From SZUA-36 sp963749115 (lineage in GTDB: Bacteria > Pseudomonadota > Gammaproteobacteria > Xanthomonadales > SZUA-36): a DNA stretch of 64,000 bases. Positions 37,079-46,012 of the stretch are shown piece by piece. Both the position numbers and the translations under genes were made by a program. Each line of letters opens with the position of its first letter. Position 1 is the stretch's first letter. Below the pieces are notes generated by a model that was given only the letters and a program-made list of their open reading frames with translations, searched no databases and was not told the DNA's origin. The stretch spans positions 1 to 64,000 of the forward strand of contig CAVVLP010000004.1 in the NCBI GenBank assembly GCA_963749115.1. The letters run 5' to 3'.

Positions 37079-37245
37079 TATTGTCCTCTACCCTTGATCT
37101 CATTGATAGTGTTAATGTAGCCGGCTATGATCCCGTAACGCACCTGACTTGTTACCCACCGTTCACAATAAATACCTGAGGCATAACAGTTACGCACCCT
37201 ACGGTTATTGAAACAGAGGGTTGCTGAAGTGTTGTCTATGCCGCT
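37079..37245. other. rnpB upstream region
   Basis: Between the rsmI stop and the rnpB 5' end. It must hold the rnpB promoter. CTACATTAACACTAT (37106–37120, minus strand) occurs again immediately upstream of rsmI (about 38086–38100), a 15-base identity that may mark a shared promoter element. GTTACGCACCCTACGG (37189–37204) resembles the hairpin flank at 19693–19708. Confidence 0.4.
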
Positions 37246-38071
37246 TTATTTGAGTAACTGGTACACCTTCCTGCGTGGCACGTCATTTAGTTGGGCGGCG
37301 ACACGGGCGGCCTGGGAGGCGGGCAAATACTCCAGCAATGCCAAGGCCATTTTATGTGCATTGGACAAAGCCTCATCTTCACTGCCTTCATAACCATCAA
37401 CAACGACCACAAACTCTCCGCGACTTTGATTTGTGTCCTGAGCCAGTTCTTTTTTCATATCAGCCAGTGGAACCCTTAACACGGTCTCAAATTTTTTTGT
37501 CAACTCCCTGCACACCGCGACCAGGCGCTGTCCCGCCAAAAACTTCGGTCATGTCCGCAATGGCCGCCTCAATGCGGTGACTGGATTCAAAAAACACCAG
37601 TGTCCTGGTTTCATGACAAAGCGCCTGGAGCTTTTTTTTCCTGGCAGCGGCTTTTGATGGCAGAAACCCTTCAAATGCAAAACGGTCCGGCGGCAAACCT
37701 GCAACCGACAGTGCCGCTGTGATCGCGCTGGGGCCCGGCACCGAATATACCGGCAGACCTGCTTCCCGCGCCGCCCTGACAAGGCGGTACCCCGGATCGG
37801 AAATCAATGGTGTGCCCGCATCGGAAATCAGTGCGATGGCCTGACCATCAGCGATACGCTCAAGAATCCGTCCTTCAAGCTGTGCTTCGTTGTGTTCGTG
37901 CAAGGCATGCATTGCGGTTGTAATGTTGTAATGTGATAACAACACACGTGAGTGACGGGTATCTTCAGCGGCTATCAGGTCGACTTCAGACAAAAGTCTG
38001 ACAGCCCGGTAGGAAATATCCTCCAGGTTTCCGATGGGTGTTGCTACAACATAAAGGCCGGCTTGCGACAT
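37246..38071 (-). CDS. rsmI: RsmI, 16S rRNA C1402 2'-O-methyltransferase, one frameshift
   Basis: Tetrapyrrole-methylase-fold enzyme. MSQAGLYVVATPIGNLEDIS is the conserved start. AEDTRHSRVLLSHYNI, ALISDAGTPLISDPGYRLV and SVPGPSAITAALSVAGLP form the SAM and substrate sites, and FFESSHRIEAAIADM follows. The frame breaks near 37535 and resumes as QRLVAVCRELTKKFE to the stop with RGEFVVVVDGYEG. Joined length about 275 aa, as in E. coli. It is divergent from lpoA, as in many gammaproteobacteria. Confidence 0.95.
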
Positions 38072-38195
38072 AACAGCGTTTCCAATAGTGTTAATGTAGT
38101 TTTCACTACACTTTAATGAAATATCCCGGTCAGCATTGTTTGCGGTCCATCCATATAGGTTATCATTCTGAAGCGATTAACTTTGTAAAAACCCT

Positions 38196-39760
38196 ATGAC
38201 TTTACGTTTTCACTCATTACTTTTTTCGGCTTCTTTGCTGGCGCTACTCAGCGCATGCGGCACGACGGGTTCGGTACCGGTCGACCAATCCACTACCGGA
38301 CAAGCAGCACCCGTCCGCAACTGAAACCGGTGAAAGCGGTTTTTTGATCTCCAGTACCAGGTGCAACGAACCCGTCTGAGCGCAGCCTGGCGGAGGCTAT
38401 TGAACTGTCGCGACAGATGACGGGCTACCAGCCGGATGTAGCGCTGGAGATCCTGCGTTCACTTGAGTCGATACCTTCCGGTCAGCTCACGGTCATGATT
38501 GACAGTCAGATATACGACCCTGAATTCACTGAATGGCTCGAGTTGGCGTTACAGTCCCGTAGCGTGTTGATCGGTCAGAGTTCGCTTTCCGCTGCAGCTC
38601 AGAAATGGGCAGATTACCATTACGGACATGCCATCACACAGGCTGATTTTTCCGAGCTGATTAGCAGCTACCGCAACCTGTTTCCGGTACCTGCCCAGGT
38701 GGCCGTTCTGTTGCCGCCGAAGGTGGTCTTTCTTCAGCCGCCAGGGCCATACGTGATGGAATCCTGAGCGCCTACCTTGAGCAGCCGGGTAATTCCGTCC
38801 TTCGATTTTATTCCAGCGGAAACAGCAACGAATCGGCCATTGCCGCCTACCTGCAGGCCAGGGAGGATGGTGCCACGCAGATTGTTGGTCCTTTGCGAAG
38901 CGATTCGGCCGGTGCCCTGGCCAGCCTGGATGATCCGAGCGTGCCCATATTGCTGCTCAACGAACCCACCGAATACGAACCTGTCGATCCTGTGCAGAAA
39001 ACGGTCGTGAACAGCCTTTCATTGTCACAGGCCGAGGAGGCGATGGCCATTGCCGAAAGCGCACTTTCACAAGGTCAAAAAAAGGCGATCGTGATCGTCC
39101 CGGACAGCGCCTGGGGCAGACGTATTGAAACCGCTTTTACCACCAGGTTTGAGCAGGGTGAAGGCCAGATCTCAGCAGCCACACGCTTCAATTCGGCCTC
39201 GGAAGATTACAGCGACATGCTGACCCGGTTGTTGAAGATAGACGAAAGTAAGCAACGTAAAACAGACCTGCAGTCCCGGCTTGGCATTTCCTTGAATTTT
39301 GAACCCAGCCGCCGTGATGACTTCGACTTTATTTTCATGGCGGCAAACCCGAAGGAAGGCCGTGAACTCAAACCGTTACTGCGTTTTCACGATGCCGGTG
39401 ATATCCCTGTCTATGCCATGGGTCGTATTTTCAGCGGTAAAAATGCAGCCGGCCTCTGATCAGGACCTGAATGGTATCGTTTTCCCCATCACCAACTGGC
39501 AGTTGCATGCCGCTGACACCGGCATTCCGGCACTTGAGAGTATTCGTGGCGGTTCATATGGGAATCTGTACGCACTCGGCCAGGATGCCTGGCAGGTGTT
39601 GCCATGGTTACCCTTGATGCAAAAAGATTCTGACCTGTGGTTTCCCGGTGATATCGGTGCATTGAGGATGCAGGCAAACGGTCACCTTCAAAGACAACCC
39701 GCATGGGCACAGTTTTCTGCCGGTCAGCCAGTTCCCTACGAATGGCCAGTCATTCGCTGA
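38196..39760 (+). CDS. lpoA: LpoA, outer-membrane activator of PBP1A, about three frameshifts
   Basis: Outer-membrane lipoprotein that stimulates PBP1A through the periplasm. MTLRFHSLLFSASLLALLSA is followed by the lipobox cysteine. Frame breaks lie in 38310–38380, near 38740 and near 39455. The C-terminal domain has the PBP1-like receptor fold (QVAVLLPP, RDGILSAYLEQPGNSV, TQIVGPLRSDSAGALASL, FDFIFMAANPKEGRELKPLL, GGSYGNLYALGQDAW). The span codes about 520 residues against ~600–680 usual. The N-terminal TPR-like domain is short, with only its last helices (PDVALEILRSLESIPSGQL) recognisable. Confidence 0.85.
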
Positions 39761-39775
39761 ATCACTCACCTCTTC

Positions 39776-40140
39776 GTGGCCGGAAATCGGGAACACCACT
39801 GGGAAAAAACTGCAGAATCTTTTTTGCGCGCCCAGGGTCTTGAGCTACTGCAACGAAATTTCTCCAGCCGCTTTGGTGAAATTGACCTGATCATGAAAGA
39901 TGAACAGACCATTGTTTTTGTCGAAGTAAAATATCGCAAGAACAATCACCATGGCAGTGGCGCAGAAGCGGTTACGTTTCACAAACAAAACAGAATTTCA
40001 CGTACGGCAGCCTGGTACCTGGCAAAAAACCCTCACAGGGCCGAGTGTGTTTGTCGATTTGACGTAATTTCCATTGACCCGAAAAAATGGACCAGGGCAT
40101 CAACTGGATCAAGAACGCCTTTTATTCAACCATGGACTAG
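39776..40140 (+). CDS. yraN: YraN family protein (UPF0102), one frameshift
   Basis: Small protein with a predicted endonuclease-like fold; role not settled. The conserved core is HHWEKTAESFLRAQGLELLQ, SRFGEIDLIMKDEQTIVFVE and VKYRKN, where Glu, Asp and the ExK form the nuclease-like site. The frame breaks at the A6 run 40082–40087. One added A restores MDQGINWIKNAFYSTMD and a TAG at 40138–40140, the normal family end. The start is GTG 39776. lpoA–yraN is the usual gene pair. Confidence 0.9.
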
Positions 40141-40183
40141 TAACCTTGTGAATATCCGGACTGGCAGACCGGAAAGGAATCAT

Positions 40184-40696
40184 TCAACTCAAGAAGCTCT
40201 GTAAAACAGCCAGTATGATTACGGTGAATAAAGCGGCAACCACGTCATCGATCATGATTCCAAAACCGCCGCTTACTTTTTTATCAAGTTGACGGATCGG
40301 CCACGGCTTGAGAATGTCGAAAAAGCGAAATAATAAAAATGCCGCCAACAACCAGGGCCATTGCAATGGCACAAAGGCAGCGGATAACCAGTAACCAACC
40401 ATTTCATCCCAGACAATGCCACCGTGATCGTGAACACCCAGTTTACGACTGACATGCCCACACAACTCAACACCCAGCAGGAACAGAAGTCCCAGCACGA
40501 TCCAGAAACCCGGGTTACCCAGGCTTTTCAACACAAAAATAAATGGAATTGCCACCAGTGTACCCATGGTGCCGGGCGCAAACGGCGACAGACCCGAACC
40601 AAAACCAAAAGCCAGGAAGCCGGATGGTGAACCGAAGACGACCTTTTTTAGAGCAAGACGGTCGGGAGTTGCTTCACGGTGCTCAGATGAACTCAT
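40184..40696 (-). CDS. pgpA: Phosphatidylglycerophosphatase A
   Basis: Inner-membrane phosphatase that converts phosphatidylglycerol phosphate to phosphatidylglycerol. FGFGSGLSPFAPGTMGTLVA near residue 30, HDHGGIVWDEMVGYWLSAAF near 95 and LLFRFFDILKPWPIRQLDKK near 122 match the PgpA family, followed by GFGIMIDDVVAALFTVI with the conserved acidic pair. 170 aa with about four hydrophobic segments. It is the last gene of the glyA-to-pgpA run, ATGA-coupled to thiL, and converges on yraN. Confidence 0.96.
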   Translation of the reverse strand: MSSSEHREATPDRLALKKVVFGSPSGFLAFGFGSGLSPFAPGTMGTLVAIPFIFVLKSLGNPGFWIVLGLLFLLGVELCGHVSRKLGVHDHGGIVWDEMVGYWLSAAFVPLQWPWLLAAFLLFRFFDILKPWPIRQLDKKVSGGFGIMIDDVVAALFTVIILAVLQSFLS

Positions 40697-41658
40697 GAAC
40701 CGGCCCGGAAATGTTCGAAGCCAGTTTGTAATGGATGATACTCCTTGCCGTCTTTACCAAGACAACGTATACCTTCATCCTGCTCGATTTCACCGATCAC
40801 ACTCAACCTGATATCCAGGGTTTGACTCCAGGTCGTGAGCCATGCCCGGTGCTGCGGCGGCAAGGTAAACAGCAGTTCATAATCGTCACCACCCGACAAT
40901 TGGTAGCGCCACTTTGCTTCATCCTCTAGCCCTGCAAGCACCCGGGTGTGTGGCAGCTTTTCAATTTCAAGCTTTGCGCCACAACCTGATGCCCTGAGAA
41001 CATGACCAAGATCGGCCAGCAGACCGTCAGAAACATCAATACAGGCGCTCGCATAGCCTGTTAAAGACCGACCCAGGCTGACCCTTGGTTGTGGACGATC
41101 AAGCAAATGTCGTTCAAGCACCGTTTTACCTGCCTGCAACTGCTCCAACGCAAGGGCAGCCCCGCCGATGGTGCCCGACACGACAACCAGGTCACCCGGG
41201 TTTGCACCACCGCGTGTTAATTGTCTACCCGGCTCAATAGAACCCAGGGCAGTCAGGCTGATGGATAAGGGTCCGCTGGTTGTATCACCACCCACCAGTG
41301 TCACACTATGGGCCTGTGCCAGTGAACTAAAGCCCTCGCTGAACAAATGCACCCATTCCGGGTCAGCCCGGGGTAACGATAGTGAAAGCAGTGCCCAGCG
41401 CGGGATCGCACCCATCGCAGCCAGATCGCTCAAGTTAACGGCCAGGCATTTGTAACCGATATCAAAGGGTGAAGTGTCGGGCGGAAAGTGGATGCCGGCA
41501 TTCAGCGTATCGGTTGCGGCCACCAGGTGCTGACCGGCAGGCACTTCAAGTACCGCCGCATCGTCACCAATACCCAGTTTGACCCCATGCTCGAAACCGG
41601 GGGAATAAGAAACGGAGGTTTCCTGCTGAATCTGCCGAATCAGCTCAAACTCCTTCAT
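40693..41658 (-). CDS. thiL: Thiamine-monophosphate kinase
   Basis: Makes thiamine pyrophosphate from thiamine monophosphate with ATP. MKEFELIRQIQ fixes the start at 41658; an open frame extends 45 codons upstream through nusB but is not conserved. LGIGDDAAVLEVPAGQHLVA and CLAVNLSDLAAMGAIPRWAL bind metal and ATP; VTLVGGDTTSGPLSISLTA and ASGCGAKLEIEKLP follow. 321 aa, intact. nusB–thiL–pgpA is a common gene order. Confidence 0.97.
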   Translation of the reverse strand: MKEFELIRQIQQETSVSYSPGFEHGVKLGIGDDAAVLEVPAGQHLVAATDTLNAGIHFPPDTSPFDIGYKCLAVNLSDLAAMGAIPRWALLSLSLPRADPEWVHLFSEGFSSLAQAHSVTLVGGDTTSGPLSISLTALGSIEPGRQLTRGGANPGDLVVVSGTIGGAALALEQLQAGKTVLERHLLDRPQPRVSLGRSLTGYASACIDVSDGLLADLGHVLRASGCGAKLEIEKLPHTRVLAGLEDEAKWRYQLSGGDDYELLFTLPPQHRAWLTTWSQTLDIRLSVIGEIEQDEGIRCLGKDGKEYHPLQTGFEHFRAGS

Positions 41659-41662
41659 ACAA

Positions 41663-42121
41663 TCAGGCCTGGCTAAATGGCAAGGAAGAAGCAGGGTCCC
41701 GCCATTGCTTCGCTGCCTTGTCGAGAACACCATTGATATAACTATGCCCCTGCTCAGCGCCAAACAGTTTCGCCAGGTTGATCGCTTCATCAATGACTAC
41801 CTGGTGGGGAACTTCAATGCTGTACAACAATTCGTAGGCACCCATACTCAGAATCACGTGCTCGATGACATCCAGCTGAGCAATCGGCCGGTCCAGAAAC
41901 GGTTCGATCTTCTCATCAAGATCGACCTGTTCTTTACTGACCTTTCTGACCAGGGTGGCAAACAATTCGGTATCGACATTGCTGAAATCCTGCTCCTCAC
42001 GAAACTGGGCAAGTATTTCACCGACATCCTGACCGGTCAGGTGCCACTGGTACAAAGCCTGCAACGCACGCCGACGGGCGCGTCGGCGGAATTCAAACCT
42101 GTTCTCTGTTTTATTCGACAC
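41663..42121 (-). CDS. nusB: Transcription antitermination factor NusB
   Basis: All-helical RNA-binding protein that with NusE binds boxA in rRNA leaders. ENRFEFRRRARRRALQALYQ is the Arg-rich N-terminal helix. FLDRPIAQLDVIEHVILSMG and PHQVVIDEAINLAKLFGAEQ, then SYINGVLDKAAKQWR, are family signatures. 152 aa. It overlaps the ribH stop by 11 bases and ends 4 bases before thiL. Confidence 0.97.
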   Translation of the reverse strand: MSNKTENRFEFRRRARRRALQALYQWHLTGQDVGEILAQFREEQDFSNVDTELFATLVRKVSKEQVDLDEKIEPFLDRPIAQLDVIEHVILSMGAYELLYSIEVPHQVVIDEAINLAKLFGAEQGHSYINGVLDKAAKQWRDPASSLPFSQA

Positions 42122-42581
42122 GGAGACGATCCAGCAGGGCGATCATCTGCAGTGCAGCAACCGCGGTATCAAAACCCTTGTTGCCAGCACCGGAACCTGC
42201 GCGTTCAAGTGCCTGGTCAATCGTATCTGTCGTCAGCACACCAAAAATAACCGGCAGACCATATTTGAGACCGACATTGGCCAGGCCCCGACTGCATTCG
42301 CCGGCAACAAAATCAAAGTGAGGTGTGCCGCCGCGGATGACCGCACCCAGTGCGATCACTGCGTCATGTTGTCCGGCAGACGCCAGTACATCGGCTGCAA
42401 GTGGCAACTCAAACGCACCCGGCACCCAGAGGAGGCTTATATTTTGTTGTGACACACCATTTCTGTTCAAAGCATCAACTGCACCCTCTACCAGTTGCTG
42501 AACGATAAAGTGGTTGAATTCGCTGGCCACCAGGGCGATGTTACATGTCCGTCCCGGCATTTCTAAAGGAAATTCATTCAT
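42111..42581 (-). CDS. ribH: 6,7-dimethyl-8-ribityllumazine synthase
   Basis: Forms the lumazine precursor of riboflavin in an icosahedral or decameric shell. IALVASEFNHFIVQQLVEGA, WVPGAFELPLAADVLASAGQ and VIALGAVIRGGTPHFDFVAG are conserved substrate loops. GVLTTDTIDQALERAGSGAG completes the site, with the catalytic His in the TPHFD segment. 156 aa, overlapping ribBA by 8 bases. Confidence 0.98.
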   Translation of the reverse strand: MNEFPLEMPGRTCNIALVASEFNHFIVQQLVEGAVDALNRNGVSQQNISLLWVPGAFELPLAADVLASAGQHDAVIALGAVIRGGTPHFDFVAGECSRGLANVGLKYGLPVIFGVLTTDTIDQALERAGSGAGNKGFDTAVAALQMIALLDRLRVE

Positions 42582-43728
42582 GGGCTAATTTCCTGGGAGA
42601 CTCATCTGTGTCAAGTTCGCTTTCAACATACTCAACCACCTCCAGACCAAAACCTGCAAGACCGGTCATGCGTTTGGGTGCGCTCAGAACGCGCATTTTT
42701 CTAATTCCAATATCAACGATTATCTGCGCACCAATACCATAGGTACGCAGCTCACTGGAGCGCCGGTCATCGCCCCCGCTAAATATTTTTGGCTCAGGCT
42801 GTTTCTGAATCCGCCGTAAAAGACTGTCGTTGTCTTCGTGCCCACCCAGCACCAGCACCAGGCCTTTACCCTGCCGTGCGACCTCTGCCATGGCCAGCCT
42901 GAGGGGCAGACCAAAATCATCACGCTTAACGCTAAGGACGTCGTTGAGTGGATTTTGCACGTGAACTCTTACCAGCATCGGTTCAGCCGGATCTACCTCG
43001 CCCTTAAGAAGGGCAAGGTGAAGTTCGTCGTTGATGCTGTCGCGATATGTCAATAAACGGAACGAACCAAAATCCGTTTCAACTTCACTGCTGGAAAGGC
43101 ACTCGACCGACCGTTCCGTCTCCAGGCGATAGCGGATCAAATCGGCAATAGTACCGATTTTGAGATCATGTTTTTGAGCAAAGGCTTCCAGTTGTGGACG
43201 TCTCGCCATGGTGCCATCTTCGTTAAGAATTTCAACCAGGACTGCGGCCGGCTCAAGCCCCGACAACATCGCAAGGTCAACACCTGCCTCGGTGTGACCG
43301 GCACGGGTTAAAACACCACCGGGTTGCGCCATTATTGGAAACACGTGACCCGGCTGCGAAATATTTGCGGAACCGGCATCAGGGCGGGCAGCGGTACGAA
43401 TGGTATGCGCCCGGTCGTAAGCTGAAATACCGGTTGAAATACCCTCTGCGGCTTCAATTGAAACCGTGAAGTTTGTTGCAAACCGGCTTTCATTTCTATT
43501 CACCATGAGCAACAGGTTCAACTGTTCACAACGCTCACGGGTAATCGGCATACAAATCAAACCGCGACCATGATGGGCCATGAAATTGATATCTTCCGGT
43601 CGCACCATCGAAGCGGCCATAACCAGGTCGCCTTCATTCTCCCTGTCCTCATCGTCTATCAGCACAATCATGCGCCCTGCACGAATGTCTTCGATGAGTT
43701 CTGGAATTGTATTCAGTTTCATATCCAT
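42574..43728 (-). CDS. ribBA: RibBX: DHBP synthase fused to a degenerate RibA-like domain
   Basis: The N-terminal half is an active-looking 3,4-dihydroxy-2-butanone-4-phosphate synthase: MIVLIDDEDRENEGDLVMAA, FMAHHGRGLICMPITRERCE and RAGHTEAGVDLAMLSGLEPA. The C-terminal half aligns with GTP cyclohydrolase II in position. It lacks the zinc cysteines of the SECLTGDxxxSxRCDC motif, and the usual RQEGRGIGL stretch is replaced by VLGGHEDNDSLLRRI. GTP cyclohydrolase activity is therefore unlikely, and a separate ribA must exist elsewhere. Start MDMKLNTIPELI (43728). Confidence 0.93.
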   Translation of the reverse strand: MDMKLNTIPELIEDIRAGRMIVLIDDEDRENEGDLVMAASMVRPEDINFMAHHGRGLICMPITRERCEQLNLLLMVNRNESRFATNFTVSIEAAEGISTGISAYDRAHTIRTAARPDAGSANISQPGHVFPIMAQPGGVLTRAGHTEAGVDLAMLSGLEPAAVLVEILNEDGTMARRPQLEAFAQKHDLKIGTIADLIRYRLETERSVECLSSSEVETDFGSFRLLTYRDSINDELHLALLKGEVDPAEPMLVRVHVQNPLNDVLSVKRDDFGLPLRLAMAEVARQGKGLVLVLGGHEDNDSLLRRIQKQPEPKIFSGGDDRRSSELRTYGIGAQIIVDIGIRKMRVLSAPKRMTGLAGFGLEVVEYVESELDTDESPRKLAHE

Positions 43729-43747
43729 TTTTGTCCTTTCGACCGGT

Positions 43748-44362
43748 CTAATCGGTGCTCTCTCGTGCATGGCCATATTGATTCAACCGGTCCAGGTAGC
43801 GGGCGATGAGATCGACCTCCAAATTCACAACTTCACCGACAGCCAGGCCACCAAGCGTTGTCACTTCCAGGGTGTGTGGAATGATGCAAATCGAGAAACG
43901 GTTGTCATCGACTTCGTTGACTGTCAGGCTGACACCATCCAGACAGGCCGATCCTTTTGGTGCAATGTACCGCGCAAGGCTACGATCTGTTTCAAAAAGA
44001 AATCGCTCCGAACGTCCGTCTTCGGTTCGTGATACCAGCCTGGCCAGACCGTCCACGTGCCCGGAAACCATATGTCCTCCCAGGCGGTCCGATGCTCGCA
44101 TAGCCAGTTCCAAATTGACACTATCACCCGGTCGACGCTTGCCCAAACTGGTTTTATCCAGCGTCTCAACCGATAAATCAGCACTGAAGCCTGTAGCATC
44201 GGGCTCTAGCATGGTTAAACAGCATCCTGAAATACTGATGCTGTCGCCAATTTTGCTACCTTCCATCAAATCAGGCGGCACCTCGAAGCGGATGCGTAAA
44301 TCTCCATCGTATGATTCCCTGGATAACAACTTTCCAGTAGCTGCTACGATTCCTGTAAACAT
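43748..44362 (-). CDS. ribE: Riboflavin synthase, alpha chain
   Basis: Dismutates two lumazines into riboflavin. It has two tandem lumazine-binding barrels: MFTGIVAATGKLLSRES with SISISGCCLTML in the first half, and GHMVSGHVDGLARLVSRTED with ACLDGVSLTVNEVDDNRFSI in the second. 204 aa, standard length. It lies between ribD and ribBA in the same operon (also called ribC in some genomes). Confidence 0.97.
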   Translation of the reverse strand: MFTGIVAATGKLLSRESYDGDLRIRFEVPPDLMEGSKIGDSISISGCCLTMLEPDATGFSADLSVETLDKTSLGKRRPGDSVNLELAMRASDRLGGHMVSGHVDGLARLVSRTEDGRSERFLFETDRSLARYIAPKGSACLDGVSLTVNEVDDNRFSICIIPHTLEVTTLGGLAVGEVVNLEVDLIARYLDRLNQYGHARESTD

Positions 44363-44375
44363 GCTTGATTAACTC

Positions 44376-45474
44376 CTAATCCACGTAAACCGGTTTCAAC
44401 TGCAAACGCAGGTCTTTGCCGATACGTCGTGAGTCCACCCATTCCAGATGGACGCGATCATCCATATTATCAAGTAGTGGTAGCGCAAATGGACTTACCG
44501 CCCTGCCACCCAGAATAATCGGCGCCTGGTAAATGAGTAGTTCATCAACCAGGCCCTGTTGTATTAATGAACCGCATAGCGTCGCTCCGGCTTCAACCTG
44601 AATTTCATTGATCCCGCGCTTTGCCAGTGCATGCAATAGCGCTTTCAAATCCACACGCCCTTCAAGGGCTGGAAATCCCACACAATCGGCAGCGGACTCT
44701 CTCAACACAACCGGCACCGGCTTCTTGTCCAGTCCGGCAATCAACACCGGACCGGGCAATGTTAAAAGCAGTGCATTCAACTGGTGTACGCCAGTGGCTG
44801 TCCACAATGATACGCGCAGGCTGCCTGGCCTCTTTATTGTTCCGGACGTTTAGTGAAGGATCATCCGCCAACACCGTGCCGACACCCGTCAGGATAGCAT
44901 CTGACCTGGCACGCCAGTTTTGTACGTCGGCACGTGATTCGGAACCACTGATCCACTGGCTGCTGCCATTCTCAAGGGCAATATGACCGTCCATGCTTTG
45001 CGCCAACTTGATCCGGATCCAGGGTCGCCCCTGGCGCATACGTTTCAGGAAACCGTAATTCAGTTCTTCGGCCTGTTTTGCCATCAAACCGCTTTGCACT
45101 TCAATACCCGCCTGTTGCAATCGCTGAAGACCGTTGCCGTTGACGTCAGGATTGGGATCCCCAATGGCAAAAATCACCCGGGTGATTTTTGCGCGGATCA
45201 ATGCCTCCACGCAAGGCGGTGTCCGCCCAATGTGGCTGCACGGTTCGAGAGTGATATAGGCGGTTCCGCCTTCCGCCTTATCACCCGCCTCTTGCAATGC
45301 ATTGATTTCTGCGTGGGCTTCACCGGCCTTTTGATGCCAACCCTTGCCAACGACCTGTCCGTTGCGGGTGATAACACAACCGACGCGCGGGTTGGGGTGA
45401 GTCGTTTCCAAACCGCGAACGGCCAGTTGCAGGGCAATGGCCATGCACTTGAAATCAAATGCGCTAAAGCTCAT
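44376..45474 (-). CDS. ribD: RibD, bifunctional deaminase/reductase, one frameshift
   Basis: Performs the second and third steps of riboflavin synthesis. The zinc deaminase domain has THPNPRVGCVITRNGQVVGK, GEAHAEINALQEAG and TLEPCSHIGRTPPCVEALI. The reductase domain has WIRIKLAQSMDGHIALENGS and NWRARSDAILTGVGTVLADD. The frame breaks near 44795 and resumes as LNALLLTLPGPVLIAGLD to the stop, including INEIQVEAGATLCGSLIQQG. Start MSFSAFDF (45474). Joined length about 366 aa. First rib gene after nrdR. Confidence 0.95.
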
Positions 45475-45484
45475 TGGAGATACG

Positions 45485-46003
45485 CTAACCTTGTTTCTTA
45501 CCGGAACGGATGTCCAGCAGGGAAATCTGACGCTGATCGAGGCTGCCCGGATGCTCTTTTTCCAGCATTTCGATCTCATCCCGAAACGCCTGGATATCCT
45601 CGAACCTGCGGTAGACGGAGGCAAACCGGACGTATGCAACCTGGTCCAGTTGACTTAGTTCCTGCATCACCCATTCACCAACCAGGCTACTGGGTATTTC
45701 GGCTTCCTCAACACCGCGAATTTCCCGTAGCAAGCTACGGATCGAGCGCTCAACCTGACGGGTTTCAACCGGCCTTTTTTCAAGGGCCTTGAGCATACCT
45801 TTGCGTAACTTATCTTCTGAAAACGCCTCACGTACACCACTCGCCTTGATCACCCGGGGCGCTATCAACTCTGGAGTTTCGTAGGTATTGAAACGGGATG
45901 CACATTTTGCACATTCCCGTCGTCGCCGGATTTGCATACCATCACCCGTTACGCGGGAATCCACGACCCGGGTATCATCATGATTGCAAAATGGACACCA
46001 CAT
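45485..46003 (-). CDS. nrdR: NrdR, repressor of ribonucleotide reductase genes
   Basis: Nucleotide-sensing repressor. The zinc ribbon is complete: MWCPFCNHDDTRVVDSR with RRRECAKCASRFNTYE. The ATP-cone follows (PRVIKASGVREAFSEDKLRK). A charged C-terminal tail ends in GKKQG. 172 aa. No NrdR boxes are visible near its own start. Between glyA and ribD, the common gammaproteobacterial arrangement. Confidence 0.97.
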   Translation of the reverse strand: MWCPFCNHDDTRVVDSRVTGDGMQIRRRRECAKCASRFNTYETPELIAPRVIKASGVREAFSEDKLRKGMLKALEKRPVETRQVERSIRSLLREIRGVEEAEIPSSLVGEWVMQELSQLDQVAYVRFASVYRRFEDIQAFRDEIEMLEKEHPGSLDQRQISLLDIRSGKKQG

Positions 46004-46012
46004 AGCCTGTTA

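Noticed and set aside
40141..40183. Terminator between yraN and pgpA
   Set aside because: CCGG words at 40156 and 40169 pair only with a mismatch and an almost absent loop, and no T run follows.
43729..45500. FMN riboswitch in the rib operon
   Set aside because: The gaps between nrdR, ribD, ribE and ribBA are under 20 bases, so there is no room for an RFN element.
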